64,000 nt of DNA from contig JAIUCV010001287.1 of NCBI GenBank assembly GCA_026724425.1, forward strand, positions 61,635 through 125,634, in the 5' to 3' direction. Shown piece by piece: positions 13,482 to 24,370 of this stretch. Position numbers and translations under genes: made by a program. The stretch comes from Erythrophleum ivorense. Taxonomy: Eukaryota > Streptophyta > Magnoliopsida > Fabales > Fabaceae. Below the pieces are notes generated by a model that had not been told where the DNA came from, did not search any database, and saw only the letters and a program-made list of their open reading frames with translations. Position 1 is the first letter of the stretch, and every line of letters starts with the position of its first letter.

Positions 13482-13664
13482 TTACGAGGGAGACATGGGC
13501 CTATAAGTAGTAAAGAGAAAAGTAGAAAATTCCTCACCATCCACTAATTTGGGAATCACGCAGTTCTGTCCATGGGATGGCAAAAAGAAGAGAACAGAGA
13601 GAATAATGGAAATTAAGTTGTAAAAGGGAATCGGCTCTTGGAATGAGAGATACGCATATTTCAT
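13482..13664 (-). other. Possible upstream ORF or first exon in the AMY2 leader
   Basis: A 60-codon minus-strand frame starting at 13664 encodes a short peptide with a hydrophobic stretch resembling a signal sequence (ISIILSVLFFLPSHGQ, about residues 18-33). A good donor (GATG|GTGAGG) lies near 13538. If it splices to the acceptor at 12860, the frame continues for about 22 codons and ends inside the first AMY2 codons, out of frame with AMY2. It may instead be plain promoter DNA. I recognise no homologous peptide. Confidence 0.25.
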
Positions 13665-13802
13665 GGTGAACGATCATAAATTACAGGGAGAGAAGCGTGG
13701 AAAGGGTAAACCAGTGCGCGTCTTAGCTGTCAGAGATGAAGAGGCTCCATGTCTCAAGTGATATCTGAAGGTCATGGGGTCGGAAATGGTGATGTCACTG
13801 CG

Positions 13803-13826
13803 TCTCTCTCTCTCTCTCTCTCTCTC
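13803..13826. repeat. (TC)n microsatellite upstream of AMY2
   Basis: Twelve TC units, (GA)n on the AMY2 sense strand, about 1 kb before the AMY2 start codon. GA tracts are common in plant promoters and leaders, so a position close to the AMY2 transcription start is possible but unproven. Confidence 0.85.
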
Positions 13827-13859
13827 CGTGGTTTTGGTACATACTATAACTGCCACATA

Positions 13860-15070
13860 GCTAGCTTGGCAACTAAGTTACCATCGAATTGGGCGCGCTT
13901 TTGACTCTTGCAATTCTGACAATGACTTTCACGGTGGTCCCCAAACATCGGCGAGTCATCCAATTAAATTCGCTCATCGTGGCAAAAAACCGCTTTATCC
14001 ATCACTCATGGGCCATGACATCTGGCCCAATTTTATGGGCTATCCCCTGGCCCGTTGGGAGAATTTGATCGGTGGTTAAAAATGGTGGTATGTGAATCTC
14101 ATCATTTATAAGTAAATACATAATTTATATTTAAAAAATTAAAAAAAATGAATGGAAAAGGAGAAAATAAGCTTTATATATATTTTCACTTTTCGTATTA
14201 TTGACAAATTCCTACCTACATCTAGTATACTACACCATTTATACATTATGTAATAAAATTAAATTAAAATTACGTAATTAGACCTTATACAATTCTACTT
14301 ATGCGATAGTGTGCAATGTGCCTTACATTTCATTTCCCATTACAATTTAGCAACATTATCACATAAATAAAATGTTATGTGAGACTTGCATTGCATATTA
14401 TCTATTACAACATTGTTATCTAAATAAAATACTATGTAGGATTTAACTATGTAATTTGACTTTATTTTATTAAATAATATATACATGACATGATATATCA
14501 AATGTAAATAAGAAATTTGTTATATTACTCTCTCTCTCTTACTACACAATATTGTAAAGAATTTATGGTGAAGATAGTATCTTATGACATTGACTAACTA
14601 AATTAATTCAATTTAGTCTTGAGAAATTTGGGTGGAATTGAATGGTCAATTTTTGTATAGAAAAAAACTCTCACAATATATTTTAAAATTTAAAGTTTGA
14701 CATGTATATACAATAACTATAAGAATAAAATATTTTAAATATCATATTATCACAACAATTATTCTTGAAAAATAAAAAGAAGATTTAAAATTATCTATTT
14801 AAATTAGAAAATAACCCAAAAAATTATAAGTTAATATAATAAAAATATTTAAATTATTAATATATAATTGATTTAGTTCTGTTGTATTTAGATTGACAAA
14901 ATAAACCAATTAAATTAATTTTGGAAAAAAAAATCATCCAACTAATTCATTAGGTGAATTTTGATTAGATTTATTTAAATTGGTTTCACTAGAATCGAAT
15001 GGAATAGATTTTAAACAGGCAGAAAATAAAAAGAGGTGAATATAAATAGGTGTTTTTTCCTCCGAAAAAA
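13860..15070. other. Intergenic AT-rich DNA
   Basis: 13860-14090 is fairly GC-balanced and is probably the distal promoter of AMY2. From 14100 to 15060 the sequence is AT-rich, repeat-like and without coding potential. No gene seen. Confidence 0.6.
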
Positions 15071-15076
15071 AGAAAC

Positions 15077-16907
15077 CCAGATATAATTAAGGGGACTTTT
15101 TTAGCCATTTCCGATGCTAAAAAATTTTAATATGTCAAATCCTTAATTGTTAAAAATATTGTATTTATATATTATATTTTTGGAAAACTTAGTGGTAATG
15201 TCATCAAAATTCCCATACATTTCTTTTCATAGATTTTGAGGAATTGGGAGGCAATGTCACTAAACAAGATCCTTTGTAGTAATTTATTTTATTATTCCAT
15301 GTGCAATAATGCTTTTTAAACTTTTTTTTTGGGATTAAAAAGTGATATGGGATATCTAAAAATTATAATTAAAAAATAAAAATTGTAACTATATAAAAAA
15401 ATTATTTTCTTTGTTATAATTTTTAAATATTCTATATCTTTTTTTAATCCCTATAAAGAATTTAAAAAAAGGCCTTGAAAGCATTAGTGCATACGGTGCG
15501 GTAAAATTGGTCAATGCTAAGGATTCGCCCTGCACTGCCACCGTTCTTCTTAGTCCATGGAAAAGTGGGTCCAAAATTTTATTTCCTATCCCCTAAAATT
15601 TTGGAGAAGTTAGAAAAAAATAATATGTTTATACTATTTTTTGGGTTAGCCATGGAAGCAGTTGAAAATGTTGAAAAAAAAAAAACTTCTATTTTCCTAC
15701 ATTATGAGTTTTGCGTACTAGATATATAATACGGAGGGAATAAAAGTTAACTTTTTAAAGTAATATAATATAAGAAAATGCAACATAATAAATATAAAAT
15801 ACACAATTAATTTGTAGTATAGTTATTTTATTTAGTAAATAATTATCTAGAAAAAATATGTAGTTTAAAAATTTGTAAAAAACATTTGAAATTAAAAAAT
15901 TATTGATGTGAATGTGTGAAAATTTAGAAACTTAAAATTTATAAACAAATAATAATAGAAGATGTAAGAGTTAAAAAGTAACTATGTAGAAAAAAATAAA
16001 AATAAAAATATGTAGTTATTTTCTTGGTTTAACTAATTTCCTTTTAAAGTATCTTTTTTTTTTAATTTCAAAAATTTTAATAATTTCAAACATATTTAAT
16101 TATTTTTAAAAATTATTAAAAATAAGGAAATTGAATCATTTTAAATAAAAAATAATTAAGTATTTTTGAAATTATTAAAAATTTTGTAATTAAAAAAAGA
16201 CACTATAAAAGGAAATTAGTTTAACCCAAAAAATAACTATATATTTGTATTTTATTTTATTATTTTCTCCTACATATTTATTTTTTTAATTCTTACATCT
16301 TTTATTATTATTTGTTGAGAAACTTTAGATTTCTAAACTTTTGAATATATACACTAATAATTTGTTTAACTTAAAAAAATTTTTAACAATTTGATAAGCT
16401 TCATATTTCTTCTAGATAATTATTTATCAAACAAAATAATTATGCTAAAAATTAATTACATATTTTAATTTCATGTGTTACATTTTTTATACTACATTAT
16501 GTTAAAAAATTATTGTTTTATTCTTTTACATATCATAAATTCAGTGTAGAGAACTCATAGGGTTGGAAAGCAACCTTTTATTTTAAAATGTTTTCCCATT
16601 GTTTCTACAACTAAATAATAAAAGGTACAAAAAATTTAAATTTTCTTTCAACTTTTCCAAAACTTTATGGGATAAAACATGAAAATTTAGTCACACTTTT
16701 GTATGGAATAAGAGGAATATGACCGCAATGCTATCAAATCTTTCAAAATCCGAAGAAAAAAAACTAAAATATGAAAAAATTGGTGAGATTACCACTAAAT
16801 TTTTTAAAAACATAATATATGAATACAATTTCGGGGGCGGCTAAGAATTTGAGATATTAAAATTATTTATTACAGGAAATGGCTTAAAAAGTGTAATTCA
16901 GATCCTG
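15077..16907. repeat. Large imperfect palindrome (foldback element), about 1.8 kb
   Basis: The left half, reverse-complemented, matches the right half along nearly its whole length. Paired blocks are 15095-15112 with about 16874-16893, 15155-15208 with about 16772-16829, 15577-15620 with about 16640-16690, and about 15830-16090 with about 16130-16400. The centre lies near 16105-16150. The inner arms look more alike than the outer ones. The left arm has about 250 bp (15300-15555) missing from the right arm. It has no coding capacity. The right end stops about 16 bp before the F-box start codon at 16924, so the F-box promoter and leader probably lie inside the element. A transcript through it could form a very long hairpin. 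It could be a foldback or long-TIR DNA transposon. Confidence 0.8.
15331..15451. mobile_element. Small palindromic MITE nested in the left arm of the palindrome
   Basis: The first 38 nt (gggattaaaaag... to ttataa) match the reverse complement of the last 38 nt with few mismatches, giving a 121-bp foldback unit with GGGATTAAAAA ends. It lies in the left-arm segment that has no counterpart in the right arm, which suggests a later insertion. I cannot identify a clear target duplication. Confidence 0.65.
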
Positions 16908-16923
16908 GAAAGAGGAAGGAGAA

Positions 16924-18114
16924 ATGGGCGTTGAATGGGGAGAGCTGCCACCAGAAATCGTAGAAGAAATCTCAAGAAGATTGACTATCTACGAGGATTA
17001 CATTAGACTGCGAGCTGTGTGTAGGACCTGGCGATCTTGCGTTCCCAAAATCCCCCACAATCTGCCTCCCCAGCTCCCATGGCTCATGCTTCCCCTTTCT
17101 CAGTCTCCCACTTACCAATCTCGCCGATCCTTCTTCAATCTCTCAAACAAGAAAACCCACTTCCTTAACCTTCCAGAAGCCTCTCATCGCAAGCGCCACT
17201 GCGGTTCTTCTCACGGATGGCTTGTATTTCTTGATGACACCCCCGATATTCTTCTCCTTAACCCTCTTACCCGAGCCAAGCTTCATCTTCCTCCGCTGTA
17301 CACTTTTCCCAATGTTGTCAACTTCAGTTTTTATGATATCGGTCGAGAATATGTCATTAGGAATTTACACGGTCACCTGTACACGCGCAATCTCAGGCAG
17401 ATGCGCAATTCTTTCATAAGAAAGGTCGTCTTGTCATCGAGCCCAAATCAAAGCAACCAATTCACCGCTTTGGCTATTCTTGGTCACTCTAATTTGGCAT
17501 TCTGCAAAAACGGTGATGATTCTTGGACTTTCTTAAGTGAAGCACAATACTCTTGGGAAGATGTGGTATATCACGATGGAAAATTTTATGCGGTGAAAAA
17601 AGGAGGAATGATTGCAGTCTTGGATGTTCAGGATCCTTTTGCCCCTAGAGTTGAGATTCTTCATAGTGCAGGACAATGTCATGGTGATATACAATATCTG
17701 GTGTTTTCAGGGAATGAATTGTTGTTGGTCACTCGGTATCTGGAACATGAGTTCAATGATATAGGGGGTGATTCGAATTTGGTGTACAGGACAGTGGGTT
17801 TCAATGTTTCCAAGATGAATTGGAATGCGTTACAATGGCAAAAAATAGAAAGTTTGGGTGATCAGATGTTGTTCATAGGGGAAAATTCTTCGCTTTCATT
17901 GGTCGCTTCTGATTTTCCTGGATGTTTGGGGGGCTGCATCTATTACACTGATGATTATTCAGAGTCTAACTTTGATGGTGCCTATGGGAAACATGATTTA
18001 GGCATCTTCAGATTATGGGATCGAAGTATTGAGCCGTTACCCTGTTATCCACCAAATATATATTCTCAGTTGGGTTGGCCACCACCAATTTGGGTTTCAC
18101 CAAATCCATGCTAA
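16924..18114 (+). CDS. F-box protein with DUF295 (KIB-type) C-terminal domain, 396 aa
   Basis: Probable substrate-recognition subunit of an SCF (SKP1-CUL1-F-box) ubiquitin ligase. The N-terminal F-box covers about residues 7-42 (ELPPEIVEEISRRL, then RLRAVCRTWRSCV). The rest looks like the DUF295/beta-propeller domain, including GSSHGWLVFLDD (about 93-104), the LLNPLTRAKLHLPPL motif (about 109-123), FYAVKKGGMIAVLD (about 221-234) and a terminal WPPPIWVSPNP that is a hallmark of this family. It is a single exon, as is usual here. The ATG at 16924 follows the GA-rich leader gaaagaggaaggagaa. The immediate upstream DNA is the 1.8 kb palindrome. The degradation target cannot be inferred, because the family is large and fast-evolving. 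Confidence 0.9.
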   Translation: MGVEWGELPPEIVEEISRRLTIYEDYIRLRAVCRTWRSCVPKIPHNLPPQLPWLMLPLSQSPTYQSRRSFFNLSNKKTHFLNLPEASHRKRHCGSSHGWLVFLDDTPDILLLNPLTRAKLHLPPLYTFPNVVNFSFYDIGREYVIRNLHGHLYTRNLRQMRNSFIRKVVLSSSPNQSNQFTALAILGHSNLAFCKNGDDSWTFLSEAQYSWEDVVYHDGKFYAVKKGGMIAVLDVQDPFAPRVEILHSAGQCHGDIQYLVFSGNELLLVTRYLEHEFNDIGGDSNLVYRTVGFNVSKMNWNALQWQKIESLGDQMLFIGENSSLSLVASDFPGCLGGCIYYTDDYSESNFDGAYGKHDLGIFRLWDRSIEPLPCYPPNIYSQLGWPPPIWVSPNPC

Positions 18115-20299
18115 TTAGTATATCTAATTCTCTTTGGCGGTAAGTGCATGTTTGTGTTGAAACATTGTCAGAATATACGTAGGTTCTTGAATTAAAGTTA
18201 CGTTTCCAGAGTTATGTAATTTGTGTTTCTTAATTGTAGCAGGCTAGTGACTTGCCCTCTTGTATTGTGTATTTATGTACATGATAATTGGCAACCATAG
18301 AATTCAAGGGTGAATCTGTTATTTCTTCAAATGACCTTTTGTTTAATTGGATGCTACATGTGTTAGTTACAGCAGACTCCTCTTGATAAAAAATAAATTA
18401 AAATGAAAAAGCAAGAGACCTGATGGACTTGAATAATTTCTTCAATTGGTGATGGACTTGAATAATTTCTTCAGTTTGTGTTCATTGTAATAATTTGTTT
18501 CTGTTGTACCTAGAATTGGCAACGCAAGGGCCTATGTCATAGAGGGATCTAGCATGTAAAGCAAGATCAATTTATTGACGCGGTATAATGTATTTTGCTT
18601 TAATCAATGTGAGTACAAAAATCGTTTTTGGATTAGGCTAAAAGAGACAGTTTGTTTTGCTTCAAAAAGAAGGGATTTTGATGTTAAGCAGATATGCTAA
18701 AATTTAATAACAGAATATTTGAGTTGTTAAGCTTTAACCGGGCATTTTAGAATATTGTTGTAAAATGTTAATGGCATTCATTGATTGTAACACTGTCTAA
18801 CTTACAGTACTTATGGAAGCATGTTTTAGAATTTGATGTTATGCCTGACATTGAGGTAATTAAAGGGGGCTATTTGGTAAGCAGAAGTTATTAGCTACGC
18901 ATATAGAAGGTGATACAGTGAGCATCTTGCCTTTTATGTGTGTAAAGAATAAAAATAAGTAGTTAATAGTAGAAATTTGAGATCTAAGTTTCCAGCTTGA
19001 TTCAATGGATTGGTTTTGTTGGGGCAACAAATCTTGTCCGTGCACTCCATGTCAATGTGCTTAATTTATGATAGTCCCTAAGTCCTAATATGATCTGATT
19101 CATCTGAATTTTAGGGACTATGTTATAACATGTGGCGAAATCTGATATAGTTTTTTGGTTTAGTAAATTGTGATATGATACTATCCGTGAGGGACAAGCA
19201 CAAATTAATAAACTCATAATCTTCTCAAGTGTTGCACGCTCTTTCCTTGGTTTAATTGCTGATTTGCATGAGAGCTTATTGTAATTTACAGTTCACATGC
19301 AAGGATATCATACTTGCATTGATGATAACCTTTCATTGATGCTTATTTCAGTTGTATGTGAACTATTGACCAATAATTGCAAAAAGTAATTGACCATGGC
19401 TAAAGTTTATGGACGTAGTTCTTATATTATGCTATCAAGTTAATTACCTATGGAAAACTTTGTAGCTCAACCACGCATACTTCAACCATCACAATTTACT
19501 AACATGCACTAAGGGGATCCTAGACCTTGACATTGGTGGTGACTGGTGAGCGAATGATAATCTTGCCAAGAACAAACGTTGATTCCAACTTAAAAGGAAC
19601 TAATTTAATCTAGATGCTTATATTGATTGTAAATATGAAAATATTCACTAGAAAATATTTAACTTAGTAATGGATTTAACTGCATATTATTTTTTAATTA
19701 CATAACAAATTCATGATTAAGTATGGAAAAGTAGAGAAAGGAACAAAAAGTAAAAAAGAAAATCGGTGTGGGAAGTAGTTGTGCCGTATATATGTAGGCG
19801 ACTCATACATTCGTACGGGCAAAATATCCATATTTTTTCGAGTACTTATAAAATTTATCAGGTTGTGGTTTGAATAAGGGGACAAAAATAAAATAGTCTA
19901 TAGTTTGGGTTTGGAGCCTTTTTAGACATTTTTAAGAATCCAAATCTGGGTTGGTATTATAATACCCATCTTACACTAGACCTATAATGTGTGTGTCCGT
20001 GTGTGTATTATCTCAAAAATAATCTATTTTATATATTAGGATATAATAAGAATATACAATCCAAAAAATATTGTATGTTTTGATTATATTAATAGTATTT
20101 TTAGACTTTTTTGGTGATATGATATGAATGTATTTCATATAAATGAGTTTTAACTTAAAATTTTTTATTTATTTTAATATTTCTCTAGGTAAATGGCTTT
20201 GGGTACAATAATTTTTAAGATTTAATAAAAAAGATTATAAGGCTTGATTTTATTACCTACTAAGATATGGGTTCAATATTTTTTAAAACAAAAAATAAA
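18115..20299. other. 3' region of the F-box gene and intergenic DNA
   Basis: 18115-18400 plausibly contains the F-box 3' untranslated region. 18400-19900 has moderate base composition but only short frames without family features. After 19900 the DNA becomes AT-rich. No further gene seen. Confidence 0.55.
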
Positions 20300-20300
20300 G

Positions 20301-20737
20301 GGCCAAAATGCAAAAGACACACTTTAATTTTAAAAGTTGACTATAAACCCTTTCATACTTTCAATTATGTACAACATAATCTTTTCATTAACTTTTTCAT
20401 CCAAAATTCTATAAGATCACTTGTCCATAAAAATTAAAAGAGGCAAAATTAGCCATAAATATATTCGACCTATCATCCTAAATGACATATAAAAACTTTT
20501 TTGTATTATTTTTTCTACATTTGTGTAGCAAAAAAGTCCATTGAGATAACAGATTAAATGTATTTTTTTTCATTTAACCTTTTTTTAACATACATGAAGA
20601 AATAGTATTAGAGTTTTGGGTATAAAAGTTAACAAAAATATTACTACACTAAATTGAAAGTATGAAGAGTTTATAGTTAATTTTTAAAAAGTTAAGAGAA
20701 AAAAATTGTACCATTGAATGAAGTTCATAGTTTAGCC
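20301..20737. mobile_element. MITE with long imperfect terminal inverted repeats
   Basis: The left end (ggccaaaatgcaaaagac) and the reverse complement of the right end (ggctaaactatgaacttc) are related. The subterminal block 20333-20420 (aaaagttgactataaaccc..., catactttcaatt) pairs with about 20610-20700. The interior is AT-rich and non-coding. Flanking DNA to 22500 is also AT-rich with no gene. Confidence 0.65.
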
Positions 20738-20744
20738 TAAAAAA

Positions 20745-22520
20745 AGTATATTTTATGAATCAAAAAATAAAATTATAGCATCTTCCCTTATTATTCATAC
20801 ATGAGTTATTTTGATATTTCACTAACTACAAAGTAATCATTATCGATAGATGATAATGGCATAAAGACCATGTCTATTATAATGGGTCAAAAAGTGTTTT
20901 AATAGGTGAGCGTAAATCACTAGGGATATCCTTTCGTTTTAACTAAAAATTGTGTCAGATCAAATCAGTAACAAAGGTCACAATCGCAGGCTAGACTGGG
21001 TGACATTTCTTCCAGCAAAGCCGCATAGATTAATTTTGTATTATGTGGTGTGTTAAAATGTAAAAATTTTCTTTTATTTTGCAACTTTGATTGAAATAAT
21101 ATGTCTCTTCTTTGAGTTAAGATACATTCTCTCCCATTTAAATTTAGATTAATTAAAAGAGATGTTATATCTTTTTATCAACTGAATTAATTTTTTTATT
21201 TTAAAAAGTGAACTTTGCCAAATAAAATTATTGGCAATTATTGGTCAAAGACTTGCTAAATCCAACAATTTTATTTGATCCATAATTTTAATAACAATAA
21301 AACAAATATTTTGATATATAAAAAAACTTAACTAATAATTGGCTCGTTAAAACCTTTGTCTTTTAAGTTGTTTAAAATTCATTTATAAGTTAATTGATAA
21401 ATTTTTACTATCTTTGATTTTTGGATAATATAAATAGAATAAGGCATACTTGTACAAACTTTATTTTTTTTTTTCAACTAACATTTTTTTATATAAAAAG
21501 AGTGTATATTGTTTATGTAACTTATGAAGCATTAAAAAACATTAATAAAAATGAGACAAACATTCTGCACTATGTAGTGCCATTGAGAAATACGAGATAA
21601 GCTTAAAGATTTATATCTTCTATTTTAGCAAAAAAAATGTTGCACTTAACAATCCACTTTGCAAAAAAAAGAAAAAACAGACATTATTAGTGACTGATAT
21701 AATTTGGTGAAGAAGTATAAATACATTGAAGATTCAATAACAAATCATGAAAAAAATCATTATGAATTGTTTGAATATTCAATAGCATTTATTTATTTTT
21801 TAATATTATGAGTCTTCAATCCCTTAACTTTTAAAAAAGTATTGATTAAATGTTATTGTAATTTCTTACTATATTATAATTTTTCCCCCCTTAACCTTTG
21901 TTACAACTTTTTGGATGAAAAATAAGTTGATGATAATCTTGAGTAACACCCCATGTAAGAGTAAATTTAAGTAAAATATTGTGTGAAAGTAAGTTATAGG
22001 TAAGTTTATAAAAAATTCTATTTAAGTAAGTTAAGAATAAACTTGTAAAAATCTTTAGGCAAGTTGAGTCAAAATCAAATTTCACTACAACTAATTGTGA
22101 GTGAGGGAAATTTCATATTAGTTAAGAAGGTTGAATGTAAGTCAAAGAGGTTAAACTAAAATAAATCATCATATGTTATTTATCTTTTTTTAACTTTTTA
22201 TTTGCGCATTTCTTTAAAATTAACTTAATTTGTAATATATACTCAAATTGTATTTACTATATTATTATTCACATAAGATTATCGCTATTGAAGAACAGTT
22301 TGTTAAAATTTCACTTAACTTAATTTGTGGTCTCTTCCACTTAATTTTAATTTTAGTTTGTACTTATTTTTAGTTTTTACACTATACAAGCAACTAGTAA
22401 ATTAAGAGAAGTTTTGGGCCTAGCTACGAGGACTTGTAGAGAAAATGTGTTAACAGGAAGTTCATTCTCTTTAGAACCAAATAGAAAGAAAATAATTAGT
22501 GGTTCCTAGCTAGCTACTTC
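20745..22520. other. AT-rich intergenic DNA
   Basis: No coding potential. Around 21895-22090 there are loose repeats of taagtttaagtaa-like motifs, probably remnants of a degenerate element. Confidence 0.55.
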
Positions 22521-22531
22521 ATTGATTATAT

Positions 22532-22723
22532 ATGCAGAACTACATAGAATTTTCCTTGAGTTCTCTTCATTTTGTTTTCCCAGGTGTTTATAGCGCTTTG
22601 CACATTTCCCCAAGCTCGACGAGTACTGATTCAGGTTATTTTCCATTTCAAGATGTGTCTCCTCCCCTTCCTGCTAATCTCGAGAGGGTTACCCAACTCC
22701 AGAATATTAATTGTCTGGCCTAG
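22532..22723 (+). other. Orphan short ORF, possible gene fragment
   Basis: A 63-codon frame in which a good acceptor (ttttcccag|G at about 22582) precedes a more protein-like stretch of about 46 residues, rich in Ser and Pro and ending in a stop at 22723. It could be the last exon of a lost gene or chance. It lies 3' of, and convergent with, the Sec14-like gene. I recognise no family. Confidence 0.15.
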
Positions 22724-22917
22724 TATTATTAGAATAATATAGCTAGAATTCATTATTCACCCTTGTAATGCACATCCGCAAGATATAGGACGGTTTGTAC
22801 ACGAAGAAAAGATCAGCGGACACTAGCGTGACCAGAAATAACCAGAAACAAATTAAAATAACTCACTTCCACGTCACACGTATGTATCACATACCCTGAT
22901 TGCTAATTACAGCATGC

Positions 22918-23729
22918 CTATACAATGCACCTCATAGAGTAGAGAGTGACGGAGGTTTCCATCAAAGGTGAACCATAGTATCGGAGGTGATCACTCTCTA
23001 CCCTGAAGTCCATCATGGGACGGTATTCTAGTTCCTCATCATGATCAAAAACAAACTCTGGTATCTCTATCTCGTTCCTTCTCACGTGCTCCCACAGAAA
23101 CTCCACTCTATTCACATACTTCAGTTTCCAGTACAACCTGTGGTCCATTCAATCATTCATTCAACAGTTTCAGTTAATTCGCAGTAGGGAATTGGAAAAA
23201 TTAGAACTAGAGAACTAATATCGAATGAGAAATTTGATTACCCTGCGCTGAAAAGAAAACGACCAAATGTAGCGAAGAAGAGCCTGGCTTGTAGACGAGG
23301 GTGTAGGAAATAGAGGGCCTGCAAATTGTGTTTGATGTTAAGTGGGATAGCATCGTAGATTGATTTTAGAGCTGAAACTCCAGGGAAGTTGTCGCCTCTT
23401 TGAACTCCTGTGTGTATATACACCACCGACCATGCCCTCTCTCCTAATTTTGGGAATATCTTCTCCTCCAAATACTTCTTCAACCCCTCGCTGCTCACTA
23501 CCCGGGCTGCAATATATTAAATCATCAACAGGTACCGTACCATTTCAAATTAATGAATTTGATGAGAGAAATAAAGCAATGAGTAGAAAGAATTACCGGG
23601 GAAGAATTTGCCGACTATAGTGAGAACCTGGCGACCCCGTCTGTCCTGGCCTTTGATCTGAATAACCTCAAGTTTATCGAGCAACTTCACTTCGTCCAAG
23701 ACTGAGTTCATCGGAGGAGAGTTGCCCAT
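22918..23729 (-). CDS. Divergent CRAL-TRIO (Sec14-like) domain protein, 3 exons, 205 aa
   Basis: Coding exons 23597-23729, 23242-23506 and 22918-23137 on the minus strand sum to 618 nt (205 codons plus stop) with matching phases. The protein begins MGNSPPMNSVLDEVKLLDKL, then has a RGRQVLTIVGKFFP strand and a YIHTGVQRGDNFPGVSALKS segment. These are the hallmarks of the divergent CRAL/TRIO fold also found at the C-terminus of GDAP2-like proteins. It ends with HVRRNEIEIPEFVFDHDEEL and a YGSP...SVTLYSMRC motif. Length and order match the small Arabidopsis Sec14 cytosolic-factor-like protein I recall as At4g35750. A role in binding lipids or other small hydrophobic ligands is inferred from the fold; the real ligand is unknown. 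There is no signal peptide, so it is probably cytosolic. Confidence 0.88.
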
Positions 23730-23739
23730 TTTTTATAGC

Positions 23740-24327
23740 TCTCTTAAGTTGCCAAGAAGAATAATTAAGCCTGTGTTATTTTGAGAACATGGCCAAGGGG
23801 TGCAGGCGTATATTGGTAAAGGACGCGAGACTTTTGCGCATGCTCTCCAAGCAAAGACATGGGTAACGTACGCTTGGGAGTGGATAAAATACCCAGATCT
23901 GGTTATTTGTTTAGATTCGGAAACGCAGATTTTGAGAGTGTTTTTTTATTTGAGTTTAGGTTTAGATGGTAAGATATTTATTTTGTCCTAGAGCTACAGT
24001 GTATATTTATTTATATTAATATATGCATTATATATATATAATATTATTAAAAAAACACCTAAATAATAAATAATTGCTTGAGATGTTTTTATTTTTTTTA
24101 TGATTTCATACAAAAGAATTTTAGGTAAAGCAAGAAAAATTTATTCATTTTGAAATTTTTTAGATAAATGATGGTATGAGGAGTGAAAGATATAAGGAGA
24201 ATAAAATATTTTTTTCCGTCCAAAATTATCCCTATACATCCGTTTAAAGTGGTGGCCCATTCTCAAAGCGTCTTTCGTTTTTTCAGGCGAGGCAACTCAG
24301 ACTCTAACTCGGTGGCATTAAGGAGAC

Positions 24328-24370
<43 letters not shown>

